Positions 46,398-57,034 of a stretch of DNA of 64,000 nt are shown here, in pieces; positions within the stretch are counted from its first letter, which is position 1, and each line of letters opens with the position of its first letter. This DNA is from Thozetella sp. PMI_491 (taxonomy: Eukaryota > Ascomycota > Sordariomycetes > Chaetosphaeriales > Chaetosphaeriaceae), in the NCBI GenBank assembly GCA_021432635.1, contig MU270085.1:186001-250000 (forward strand). The letters are read 5' to 3'. The notes beneath the pieces were generated by a model. That model saw only the letters and a program-made list of their open reading frames with translations. It ran no database searches and was not told the origin of the DNA. A program made the translations under genes and the position numbers.

Positions 46398-47427
46398 ATG
46401 CATGCGCTATCGCTCTTTACTCTTGCGCTCTCGGCCGGTCTGGCGGTAGGGGCTTCGCTGAAACAGGTGACCAATTTTGGCGAGAACCCTAGCAGCATCC
46501 AGATGTACATCTATGTGCCCGACAAGGTCGCCAGCAAGCCCGCTGTCATTGTCGCTGTAAGCATCCTCCACATCTCAATTGCTCTAGGCGGTCCCGTACT
46601 CAGACCCAAGCGTTTAGCTGCACCCATGTGGTGGATCCGCCACCGGGTGGTACTCCGGGACTAAGCTGCCCTCGTATGCCGATTCCAACGGCTTCATCAT
46701 TATCTATCCCGGGACGACGCATATGAGCAATGTGAGTAGCTCTCTCAGGAGGTCGCTCGATGTCCTCGCCACGACGATAGCTAGAGGTTTAGTACTGATG
46801 CAACCCCTTATTCATTAGTGCTGGGACGTCCAGAACCAGGCCAGTCTCACTCATGGCTCCGGCGGCGACGCCGGCGGCATCATTAGCATGGTCAAATATA
46901 CGCTCAGTACCTACAGCGGCGACGCATCCAAGGTCTACGTGATGGGCGGCTCCTCGGGTGCGATGATGACCAATGTTCTCGCCGGTTCCTACCCAGATGT
47001 CTTCGAGGCCGGCGCCGCCTTCTCGGGAACCCCGTTCGGCTGCTTCGCCGGGGCCCCGAGCGCCACTCCAATGTCACCGAACCAGACGTGTGCACAGGGC
47101 CAGATCCAGCACACGGCTGAGCAGTGGGGCGATTTCGTTAGGAACGCATACCCTGGATACACAGGCCGACGGACAAGGATGCAGATCTTCCACGGCCTGG
47201 CTGACTCGCTCGTCCGCCCGGCCTGCGCCACCATTGCGATGGCTCAGTGGGCCAATGTTCTCGGTGTCACGCTCTCGAAGAATGTCAGCGGTTTCCCCTC
47301 TGCGGCTTATACCCAATACGTATACGGCGACGGAACCAAACTAGAAGGATTCATGGGACAGGGTGTTGGTCATATCGCGCCGGTGAATGAGCAAGTCATG
47401 TTGAAATTCTTTGGCATCCTGAGCTAG
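46398..47427 (+). CDS. Secreted CE1-family esterase (acetyl xylan / feruloyl esterase type)
   Basis: Three exons, 46398-46556, 46618-46731 and 46819-47427, give 293 aa. A signal peptide (ALSLFTLALSAGLAVGAS) is followed by an alpha/beta-hydrolase of the PHB-depolymerase/acetyl xylan esterase group: YIYVPDKVASKPAVIVA, LHPCGG.ATGWYS, GFIIIYPGTT, CWDVQNQ, nucleophile GGSSGAMMTNVL, the acid residue in FHGLADSLV and the catalytic His in GVGHIAPVNEQ near the end. All three catalytic residues are present. It probably removes acetyl or feruloyl groups from xylan outside the cell; no cellulose-binding module is attached. Confidence 0.9.
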
Positions 47428-48400
47428 GGGGCTCCCTCTGCACGAAACCCTGTTGCTCTTGTCGGCCCGCGTGTCTGTGTCGTTGCGGGGATCCTGTATT
47501 TACAAATGATGTTATAAGTTACTTTCAATTCTTATCCTAGACATGTCACGTTCTATGGAATCTTGAACCACGGGCGGCATTGCCTTGGCCTGCCAGTCTA
47601 CCATGAGAGTGCGGGTGGAAGAAGAGTCATTGATAAATATTTGGGGCCTAGGCGACGTCACCGAATGGATTGTAGAAAAATAGGCAATTTACTATGTCTA
47701 GCTTTATCGAGATCGCCTTTGCCTGTCAGTGCTGCATGGACGGATCGATCAGTTGGGGCGGGAGATCATCCTTTCCTGAGAGAGGAGCTACAGGCAGAGA
47801 GCGAGTGGCGACAAAGGTGTTTATGTCGAAGCTTGCAGCCTCAGATGCCACTTTAGGGTATACGACAGCCATTGACACAGGCGTGAGCGGTGTCGGACTA
47901 GTTGCGGTAGGGTAATTAAAGGAGGAGAGTCCGGGTGCCTAGTCATAGATGAATAACTATTTGTCAATGAAGCCGTTTAGGCTGGGGAGGTCGCCTTGGA
48001 CGACCGGAGGAGTGATGAATTTACAAGGGTTGAGCTCTTTCCTTGTGTATGGAAGTGGTGTAGTATGTCCCCGCAGCCTGAGGTAGTGGCTGCTGGAAAT
48101 AACAAGGCGGCGAAGAGTAGCGGCAATGACGATGAACTCCGATGTCCTTGGTATCTGTGACTCTGGTCCTATGCCAACTTCGAGGAGTCAAGGAAGAAGA
48201 GGATGCAAAGTTAAGCCGCAGGCCAAAGTTGGCAAAGGCTTGCGATAACAGTGAGGCAAGAGAGTGTTGGAGCCCGTCGATTTCTTCACAGCCTGATGGC
48301 CACGACATCCACGGCCGTGCCACGGCACAAATGATAAATGATTGCCGTTTTGTCAAGATCTACCTGATGCTTACTATTAGGTGCCTCTTGAGCTTCAACA
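47428..48400. other. Intergenic
   Basis: A minus-strand stretch near 48040-47955 could be the tail of a decayed gene, but no continuous frame or splice set supports it. Otherwise nothing is recognised. Confidence 0.4.
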
Positions 48401-49165
48401 TCAGTTGCTATCGTCGTGGAAAATGAAACCTCCGCCGCATCCCGACATGTCGACTAATTTGGCACGCAAACTCTCTAATTCTTTGCTCATCGACTCAGAG
48501 CTAGCATTCTCCTGGACGCGTTCAAAGTCGATCAGCTTCACCCATTCCTCCGTGACGAGAAAGTTGTATCGGTTCACATCCCCATGTAGAAGTCCCAATC
48601 CGTGGAGTGTTCCTACAGCGGCCTCACAGATGCTTAGATCCTGGAAGCAAGCAGAGCGTCCCTCAAGTTTCTCTAATAGAAAACCCATGATGCCTCCATT
48701 CTCATGGACATGGGCGAGGAAGCGTGGGGCTAGTCCAGAGCCCTCGAGCAACTGATATGCTCTTGTTTCTCGTTCTATACGAGGAATCTCTCATTCGAAG
48801 CGGGCTATTTTGGCGATCACGGTGGCTGGGGTTGCTAGCGTGAATGGGAGGATCGAATGTGAGATGACTTCGAAAGCCATTGCTGTGAGCTGTTTGGCCT
48901 TCTCTAACTCTTGGCAATCAACCTTAATGTGATGCCATTGACACTTGACGCCGGCTAGTTTTCGGTTCGAGATGGAAGTTTTCAAGTCACCACTGGTTTG
49001 GTCTCGTAAGATGTGGGCCACGGTCCATTCCTCATTGTAAGGAAGACCAGGCAAGGACTCAAGAGGGAATGAAAGCGTGTCTCTGTCAAAGGTTCCGGGA
49101 GAGATTACGAGATATTTGACTTGGTTTCCAATTTTGCAGTCGTTATTCGCTTTCGAAAGTGACAT
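48401..49165 (-). pseudogene. Kinase-like (fungal APH/RIO-type) gene with one internal stop
   Basis: From ATG 49165 to the stop at 48401 there are 255 codons in one frame, interrupted only by a TGA at 48793-48791. Upstream are LAGVKCQWHHIKVDC, LTAMAFEVISHS and VIAKIARFE. Downstream are IERETRAYQLLEG, APRFLAHVHENGGIMGFLLEK, the catalytic-loop motif LHGDVNRYNFLV and KLIDFE, the metal-binding Asp. This matches a common fungal family of small protein-kinase-fold proteins. The usual residue after ARFE is Trp, so a single TGG-to-TGA change explains the break. The rest of the frame is intact, so inactivation is recent, or the stop is a sequencing error or is read through. Confidence 0.75.
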
Positions 49166-50786
49166 CGTCCAATTCCATGGACATGATGATTGGCTGCATT
49201 GGTTGGTTGGTAGATTGATCGCCAGACATTTTCGTGATAGACCTCTCCTTGCAAGACCGTCAGCGAATGTGTCTGAATGAAATATCAAACCCTGAAGAGA
49301 TGCAGCATTCGTAAATTTATTCTTCGAGATATCATTTACCGTTGCTATTCCTCCTTCCCGTATTATTTTGTTTCTGCTAAGAGGGGCTGTGTGCGAATGT
49401 CAGGGTAGCTTCGGCATTTTCAAAGCCAATCTAAGCGCGCGGCTCCAACCGAAGGTCTCGTTCGTCTGTATGGTGAATGCTATAGCAGGGCCAGGCGCGG
49501 GCCTTCATGTGACAATGTTTGGAGCAATCAGCCTTACCTCTATGCCTCAAGCTACACTATGAGGGTGATGTGTGTTTACCTAAGCACACTAACCTGATTG
49601 GGGAATGTAATACTTTTATAAAGGGCCTGAGGACTTTTAGCTGGATTTTTATAACTACGGGGTAGATGATTATTGTATATACATTATTCTCACTCAAGAC
49701 GTATATAATTATGTTTTCTGCGTAATCTTATCCCGATTGTAAAGCCGTGACTACTGTTGTGATTATCTTCATTTCTTCTTTACAGCGGTTCACTTTTTGC
49801 CTTTGTACAAAGTGATATCCGCGATACAAACGACAAGTTCCAGCTTTTGAGATATATATCCTTCTCACACTCTTGTCTCCCTGCCTCGCTTCCCCTCCTC
49901 GGTCCGCAGACCTTCCAACAAGTCAATCCCCAAAGACTTTAGTTATATACACATGAATTTTCAAGCGAAACAACGATCTGACAGATTCTTGATACTAGCA
50001 CTCCTAGGTTATTAAATAATTACTGTATGTTAAGCAGTGTCTATTTCCTTATATTACGTATCTGGGGTTTCTATCTCCTCACTGTTATTCTCACTATATA
50101 GCAACTAATTACCAGAGGATATCTTGCGGTGCCTACAGAAGGTAATAATAAATCAGATAAGGTAAAAAGAATAGTGCCGATGGTAAGTACGCTAATGTTC
50201 CACAGCTCAATATGTGGATGCAGTTGGATTGGTCAGTTGGTCGTGGAGGAGATCGTTGGTGTTGGAATTTCTGCTCAACAAGCCAGCCTGAAACACAAAA
50301 AAAGAGTTGGTGCCGAAGAGGCGCGTGAACGCTAGAGAACTACGTCAGACATGGCCGACTTTCTCCTTGAAAATGGGGCCCGTGAGGAAACACTCATTGA
50401 CTAACAATCTTATGATGAGTATTTATCGATGGTATCAGGAATATAAGATTAAAGTTGTCGTATTAATACCTTGAAACCTTGATACCTTACAAGTTTCCCT
50501 CTGTACGACAGCCAGGATCGATAGGCTCCTGCTGGGTCATTGTCTACGATATTCTATTTATAACTCTCCTCATGCCTTGCTTGGCTGCTCTCTGTCGTAT
50601 AAAACCAATAGCACAAGCGAGCAGGAAGGACTCTTGTAAAACCCGAATACGTAATCTGAAACCAAGGTTTTCGTTTCCTTGATAGTAACCAATAACGACG
50701 ACGTGGAAAGATGATAGATAGGCAGAAATAAGTTCCATAAATGCCGGGACCAATTTCTATATTTATTTTTATGCTACTTTGTAGAA
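49166..50786. other. A/T-rich gene-poor region
   Basis: Only short frames without motifs occur. The stretch from about 49560 to 50780 is visibly more A/T-rich than neighbouring coding DNA. No repeat boundary was found. Confidence 0.45.
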
Positions 50787-51853
50787 CTACCTCGTAAGCC
50801 CAGCAGTTGGAGTACGGCTAGTAAGGAAGTTTCCGCATAGCTCAATCACGCGCTCCCTCTCTTCGTAGTGGATCATGTGGCTCGCCTTTTCCGAGTCAAT
50901 CGTGACCCACTTGATTTTTGGGATTGTTTTGAACCAAGGCTCCATGCACATATCGGTTGACTCGTCGTATTTGCCGTTCAAAATGAGCGTCTCGACCTCG
51001 ATCTTGTGAGCCTCCGTCCACCCCTCGTAGTCCCTGAGCGTTCCCTGGATGTCGATCATTGCCGGGCCGACCCTAGAAAGAACAACTAGTTAGCTCGCTT
51101 TCTTTCATTATCTCTCGCGCCGCAAACTCACATTGTCATGTGGGATGTCGGATCGATCTCGTTCATCTCCCTATACCCAGCCATGATGCCCTCGGGGAAT
51201 GGATCTAGCCGGCACATGTGCTGGCGGGCAAACATGCCGGTGGCCTCCTGGTACGCGGGATTTTCGTAGTCGCCCCTGCGCTCGCAGTCCTCCACAATCG
51301 CACGCACACTGTCCGGCATTTGCGCCAGCAGTATGCGCAGGCCCTCGATATGCAGACGCATGCTCGCGAGCCCGCTTAGGTTGATGAATTGGCGGAGGCC
51401 GAGGGGCCGACGTGCGGCGTACAGCGCACCCAGCATACCACCCCAGCTCTGGCCGATGATGCTGAAGCCACGGGTGTCGCGCAGACCAAGGTGGTCGACC
51501 AAGTTGTCGAGCTCGGCCATGAAGAGATCGTACGTCCAGAAAGACGTGTCGCCATTTTTCTCTTGCAGGTGCGTGGATCGGCCGCACCCGACCTGGTCGT
51601 ATAGAATTACAGGGATTGAGTAGACGTCCCAGAGGTCAAGCAGTGGCTCGAAATAGTCACTGCCGGCGCCTGGGCCACCGTGCAGTGTGACGAGCGGCGG
51701 GTGCGGCGACGTAGCAAGGTCGCCCACTACCTTGTACCATGTCTTGCACGGTTTGCCGGCATTTGGCGCCTCGAAAGGAACCTCACCCTCGGTTATGGGA
51801 GTAGTGACTTTCGCAGACTCTCCCATGGCGGTGTTCGCTATCGTTACTAGCAT
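50787..51853 (-). CDS. Proline iminopeptidase-type alpha/beta hydrolase (S33)
   Basis: Two exons, 51853-51132 and 51072-50787, give 335 aa; an alternative in-frame ATG lies at 51826. Landmarks of the proline iminopeptidase / L-amino-acid amidase group are present: VTLHGGPGAGSDYFEPL (oxyanion HGGPG), ILYDQVGCGRS (DQ.G.G.S), the nucleophile elbow GQSWGGML, a cap rich in Met and Arg, ILNGKYDE containing the catalytic Asp, and KASHMIHYEER containing the catalytic His. Such enzymes release N-terminal proline or hydrolyse amino-acid amides in the cytosol; fungal members also occur in secondary-metabolite clusters. It lies next to a UstYa-like gene, which may or may not be meaningful. Confidence 0.9.
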
Positions 51854-52613
51854 GGGATTGTGGTACTGGTGGTGTGGTAGCGGCAGTGCTAGGCAGGATG
51901 CTGGATACGATAATGACTAGCCAAGGGAGTAACGCGGCCAGGCGTCAAAGAACAGTTGAGCACCACTATATCATTTTTATACGGCTTATAGGCGCCGATC
52001 GAAGCCTATCATTGGGTGCCTGCCGAAGAGAAATCCTGGTTTCACGTGCTGGCGGCGTACATGGGCTAAGCCTCGCTGCGACACTGTTGGTTTGTAGGGA
52101 GACATTCGCAGCCTATCACCACAGCGTGGTACCAGGCAATTAACCGAGTGGCTGATTCATGCAGTGAGATTCGGCAAATTTCTTTGTACCACTCCACATT
52201 GAGTTTGGCACGACCCTTACAGCAAGCGGTATTAGTCGTATCAGCTACCCACTATACTGGCGACCCTCGACACCACGGTACACTGTCGAAGGAAGCATAT
52301 ATCGCACCGTGTGGGTACGAATGGCACGCAATGGGCCTGCAGGAGAGTCGTCATCCATTAGTATTGAGACAAGAAGGCTACCTTCCCATTACATCACGAA
52401 GAAGGGTATGCTTTTGAAGATAAGGGCAGGGTGGCAGGGCTTTGTTCTGGGGGCTGAATGGCACCACACGGCGAGAAAGATAAGGATAACCCGGGGTATT
52501 ATAGGCGTGTTCTCTACAGTGGATTCATCGAAAAGTATTCCTTTCCATTACTGGGGCGGGTATAACGTGCCTAGGGTTATGATGAAGCTATGTAATCTAT
52601 ATCGGAAGACGAA
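51854..52613. other. Intergenic
   Basis: This is the promoter side of the peptidase gene and the 3' flank of the UstYa-like gene. Short plus-strand frames have no motifs. Confidence 0.4.
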
Positions 52614-53662
52614 CTAGTTATGCGTGCTTTCTTTTAGAGGTGGTTGGAGTTTGAATGTTCCCTTCACGAGCGCCCGCTTGCGAGCCCAACTGTTCAAGCT
52701 GTCCCAATTGACACAAGTCGTCACAGCAGAGGATGTTAGTTGTATGCCCAAGAAAGCATGGGGGTCCTCGGCCCATTCGATCATGTACGCGGCGGTGTTG
52801 GCGTGGCACATAAGTGACTCGCGGATAGCGTTGATGCAGTGGTCTGTCGGATGAGCCAGACGTCAGTAATCTGCCCATCTCGGCAGGAAGAGTAGGGGCA
52901 GTGGGGAGAGGCGCTCACCAGAGTGCCCTGCTTCCCAGGCTTCAGGGTGGCTGGACGATGCGATCTCCGGCGCATAGTAGTCTCGTTGTAGCGCTTTGCG
53001 AATATTGTTGAGGCAGTGTAGGTGATGGAACACGCCAAGGCCGGCGAGGTAATCCCCGTTTTCGACGCGGATAGGATTGGTGAGGGTGTCATTTAGGCGA
53101 CGCACCTCGCTCGGCGTTACGCGGATATTCAGGCCTTGCGTGTAGTTCAGCAAGAGGAGGAGCCAGAAAAGCAACAACGGGACTAGTTACCGTAAAGCAA
53201 CTCATCCCAGGCTGCATCCAGCTCTTTGGATGGCGCTAGATTCCAAGGATGTTGCGGACCAGAAAGCCTCCACTCTTGCCTGTCTTCAAACTGTAAAATG
53301 GGCTGTGGTAAGGCTGTTGATGTTAGCAAGAAGACTAGGCAATGGTAATACAAAGTTAAGGGAAAGAAAAGGAACATACTGAAATGTTCGGACCCTTCAG
53401 TCGCCTTAGAGCCCTGCGGGGCACCAATCCAAGCAAGTTCGAGAGTGCTTGTGGCGGCAATGTATAGAAGAAGGGCGCATATGACCAGCGAAGCTGCATT
53501 GGCGCGCAGCCATGACTGCCTCCGGCTCATCCCGGCACGGTCACAGCGGTGCTCGCAGCAACGGTCCCAGCCATTGCTGTTGACTCGGCTGTTGTCTGAA
53601 TTGTTGGTGCGATCGAGGGCAGGCAGGCCGTCTTCCTGCGCCAGTTCTGAGTATTTCGCCAT
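52614..53662 (-). CDS. UstYa-like (DUF3328) protein, second copy in the window
   Basis: Four exons, 53662-53380, 53313-53191, 53134-52919 and 52843-52614, give 283 aa. The start MAKYSELAQEDG is chosen over ATG 53812 because it directly precedes a family-like cytoplasmic segment. One membrane helix (ASLVICALLLYIAATSTLEL) is followed by the lumenal domain with WDELLYG, VFHHLHCLNNIRKAL (first HxxHC) and, created by splicing, HSDHCINAIRESLMCHANT (second HxxHC). The motif pattern is more canonical than in the copy at 2.3 kb. UstYa proteins oxidise or cyclise ribosomal or non-ribosomal peptides. About 0.7 kb upstream, divergently, lies a gene for a 55-aa secreted peptide, which makes a peptide-modifying role worth testing. 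Confidence 0.88.
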
Positions 53663-54398
53663 GCTCACGATACAGAAGATGTGCCCGGTCGCTCGGAGAT
53701 TCAGGTGGGCGAGCGGATGTTGGATGCTGGGAAGGTCTATCGGACAGGGCCTGCTCAATAGCCGCGCAATCCCAAGTGGGTCTTCAATGCTAAGTCGTCT
53801 ATTGGCACTCATATGCGTCGAAGGAACCGTTCCATAGGCACCAGGGTGGGTGGCGAAAAGAGAACGAGCGAATCTGCCTTGCCAAATGCCGTGCGGCCCG
53901 GTGGACTTACGAAAATGTGATAAGATTCTAGTCTTGCCATTCGTCGGGGCGCGTTAGGGCTGCCGACCGACAGGTCCTGGGTGTTACCTTTGCTGCCTTC
54001 TCAGCGATCACTTGCCCCGGATATACATAAACGATCGGCTTGGATTTTTGGTACTCAGCACACGTCTTGCATTTTTGTCCTAATTTAAAACATGGATGGC
54101 GGGCTCCCCATTGGCTTGACTCATTTCAGGAGCAACCGGCCTTCTAAGTTCCGCATCCTTACAATCAAACATCGCACGGGGCTTCCTTTTGTGGCCCCAT
54201 TGTAGTATCTGACCATGGCTGCCGCACGGTGGGTGTTGGGCGAGACAGCACCGGCACACCCTGAGTGACATTCCACGGCTATGACGCTGAAGTAGGGCAA
54301 TCCTCCTGGCGATTTGTATTAAAGACCCCTGGTAAGCCACTGGCTTGCCCTGTAAATCCTGCCACCACCCAGGCGCGATTTGATCTATCTCTACCATC
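53663..54398. promoter_or_regulatory. Divergent promoter between UstYa-like and small peptide genes
   Basis: This segment of about 740 bp separates two divergent start codons. No repeats or TATA are clearly visible. Shared regulation is only inferred from the arrangement. Confidence 0.4.
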
Positions 54399-54646
54399 AT
54401 GCTCCCCAAGCTTATGCTCGCCGCGGCACTAGCCGCCATGGCTTTCGCCAACCCCATCGTCCAAGGTCGGTGCCCTCCTCTCCCCTAGAACAGTGGATGT
54501 ACAGTCCCCGTCAAGGAATATGCCCTTACATCATTCAAACTCCAGATAAGACTAAGTCGGATGTTGCTGCCCGTGGCGAGGGTGTGGACACTTGCTGCTT
54601 CGCTCCCGCTCTCGAGCTTGACGACGCCAAGGATGGAAGTGAATAG
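54399..54646 (+). CDS. Small secreted peptide (55 aa), possible precursor peptide
   Basis: Two exons, 54399-54465 and 54546-54646, join in phase. The ATG follows a pyrimidine-rich leader (ctaccatc). The first ~18 residues form a clear signal peptide (MLPKLMLAAALAAMAFA, cleavage before NPIVQ). The remainder is short and hydrophilic: a basic stretch DKTKSDVAARGEG, then VDTCCFAPALELDD and an acidic end. There are two adjacent Cys and no repeats or multiple dibasic sites, so it lacks the repeated core of ustiloxin-type precursors. It could be a single-core precursor peptide, an effector, or a surface peptide. The intron has a GTCGGT donor, less common but in frame. Confidence 0.6.
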
Positions 54647-54835
54647 AGGGGGAGGGGAAGACGATGTATTGTAAGAAGGTTCAATTTTTCTGTACAAGTT
54701 CGAGTCATCGCTGCTCTTGGGTATCTAAAGTCGTGCTCAAATCCCGCAACCCGATTCCAACTACGGCTGTGTACACAAGACGCTCGGTTGGACAATAGGT
54801 GGCAGATATTTCTCTTAGTTTGGCTATCAAGTACG

Positions 54836-56213
54836 CTATAAACCTGATCCGGTCCCTATTACGGGTTTGTTATTCTGTAATTCTAGCCCTGTGCTTCCAC
54901 TCGTCTCGGTTGTAGGATCTGTACCGCGTTGTTGCGGCGGTTGGCCTGTGTCGGGGCGTCCCACGACGTGGTCGGTCGTAATCTCTATGTACTCCCTCCG
55001 GCCATTATTCCAACCATCTCGGCTTTGGGAGCCAGTCAAACGAGAACCCAAGCTTGCAGAGTTTCCATTGCTATCCTTTGGAATAGGTAGGCGCGAGAGG
55101 GAATACTCGGGCCCAAAAGCGGTGTTTGCCGAGAGCAAACCGCTTTGTAGAGAATGGAGAAGCGGCGAAAGGTAAATGATGCAGGCGCTCGAGATGCTCG
55201 TGAAGAGCACCAGTTCTGTGCAAACGTAGTAAGGGAATGCCCTGAGGGTGTAGTTGTCTTCGGATAATCGCGGGAGGAAAACAAGCTGGCAGACAGTTCC
55301 ACCTATTACCCTGCAAAGATAGGCATTAGAAACGAAGTTAAGCGGGAGCGAAGGAGGTTCAAGGGTGAAGGGCATGGTGGACGAACAGTGATCGTGTCCC
55401 AAATAGGAGAATGATCATGAGGCGAGTCTGGAGAGGGAAGCTCGTCGGCCAGAACAATACCACAGCGAGCACAATAAGCCCTACGTCGGTAAGGATGTTG
55501 GTGATCCCTACAAAGCTCAGGAACGCCTGCTGGTCGGCGCAATGGGTGGATTCATCCCAGGGACCATTCAGGCCGCATCGGAAGGCCGAACCAAGAAAAG
55601 AAACAAGAGTCCAGAGGATGATGAATAGGCCCAGGGCTTGCGTGGTGCGGCGGAAGGAGTGGTCGGCGGACAGTGCTAGATAGCAGGCGCAAATCGACAG
55701 CTTTGCGAGCCCAAGGGAAAGGAAGTATAATAAGTCGCCGGCGAAGCCCGCCTGTATAGACGCAAGAAGTTAGTCTCTGTCATTGCAAGATTGGTGACCG
55801 TTCGAGTTCGCACTTCTAAGCCGGCGCGGAGCTCGGGTGCCGAGATGTCGCTGAGCTGTTTGCCGAAGATGGCCCCTTGCGGGACAACGATTGTGACGAA
55901 TGCGCCGACGCTAAATAGCTATTAGAACATTAGGTGAAGGCTAGAAAAAGATGCCGACAGTGTTGGGGCGGCATACGTAGGCAAAGAGAAGCAAAACTTC
56001 TTCCAGTTCGAACGGTCGAGTGGACTTCAGGAAAAATCTCGTCAGAAAGCGGAAGGCGAGCATGAGCGACATCAGGGCGAGCAGAAGCCACGCGATCATT
56101 TGGACGAGAGGGTTCAGGTCAGTGCTCGTCACTGAGACACCGGTCGTGCCACGCCCGCCATTCGCGCCGTTCTCGTCGTCCGCTTGAGGCCAGCGAGGTA
56201 CAGATGGCAGCAT
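54836..56213 (-). CDS. Integral membrane protein with fungal rhodopsin-like domain
   Basis: The ATG at 56213 starts a multi-exon gene; exon 1 ends at 55977, further exons lie at about 55920-55816, 55751-55400 and the last reaches the TAG at 54836. About seven membrane segments occur: MIAWLLLALMSLMLAFRF, LFSVGAFVTIVV, LLYFLSLGLAKLSICACYLAL, LFIILWTLVSFLGSAFRCG, ILTDVGLIVLAVVLFW, VIGGTVCQLVF and a final one near CTELVLFTSISSACI. FELEEVLLLFAYV, the C...L region and W.....C.....F.... are typical of the fungal rhodopsin-domain / PTH11-related family. A Ser/Gly/Thr-rich cytoplasmic tail of ~90 residues follows. The function of this family is mostly unknown; some members take part in surface sensing. 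Confidence 0.8.
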
Positions 56214-57034
56214 GGCAAAGGGTCAAAAAGGTCGAAGTAGGCAATCCCCTGACGACTCGGGTTGACGTCGATGGTGAGAGCCTCTACAACGAAGGAGCAT
56301 ATCGGCTCCATGCCAGATGGAAAGATCGCAGGAGAGACTGGGCTCATGCTTTACGCCACCGGCGCCCCGCGTCTCGTCCCGCCTCTGCCCTGCGTAAAAT
56401 GCCTTTGACCATGGCACAGAAACCTAGTGTGACCAGCCCGATGGGGTAAAATTCTAAACTAATGAAAATGCCCTAAGCCGTGAGGAGAGAGGAACCAGAT
56501 CTGCATGTTTGACGGTAAATTGTGGCACAGGCGGCCAATCCGCCCATGTTGGCTGGACGCGATCCGAGTCTGTCTCCACGCAAATTATGGGCGAAGCTGT
56601 CGTGTTACAGGAGTCACTCGGGGGCAAGCCAATAAGAATTCTGCCGAGGGAGGCGTAGATCACACCCCATTGCCCTCGAGCCAACGCGGGCGGTACAAGC
56701 CGCCCCGGCGTCCGTCCCGGCGTCCATCCCGGCGTCCCTCAGGGTAGCATTCGGAGGGGAGGGGGGGTTGGAATGAGCTGTACGTTGGCATCTTCACAGT
56801 ATACAATCTGGCCATGACTAGATCATGCCACCGAATTTATTCCGAGGGCGCTATCTCTCGCATCCTCGTGGATTCTGAACGCTACTCGTGTTCTCGAAGC
56901 CTGCATGGAAGCAGCTTTTTGCTTGCATTCTTCCGGGCATCCTCCCTAGCCAGTCCCGTCTTTGCCATCGTCCACCAGCCACAGTCCTAACACACCCCAG
57001 CAGCACCGTCATCGAGATTCCCACGTTCGCAAAG
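56214..57034. other. Intergenic with a short GC-rich tandem repeat
   Basis: No gene is recognised. A 12-bp repeat at about 56703-56739 is listed separately. The last part is the leader and promoter of the permease gene. Confidence 0.45.
56703..56739. repeat. 12-bp tandem repeat, about three copies
   Basis: The unit CCCGGCGTCCNT occurs nearly three times in a row, with the variable base G, A, C. Confidence 0.8.

Noticed and set aside
47694-48060. Possible C-terminal exon (either strand) before the kinase-like gene
   Set aside because: Only about 25 plausible residues before a stop and no upstream exons that splice in frame.
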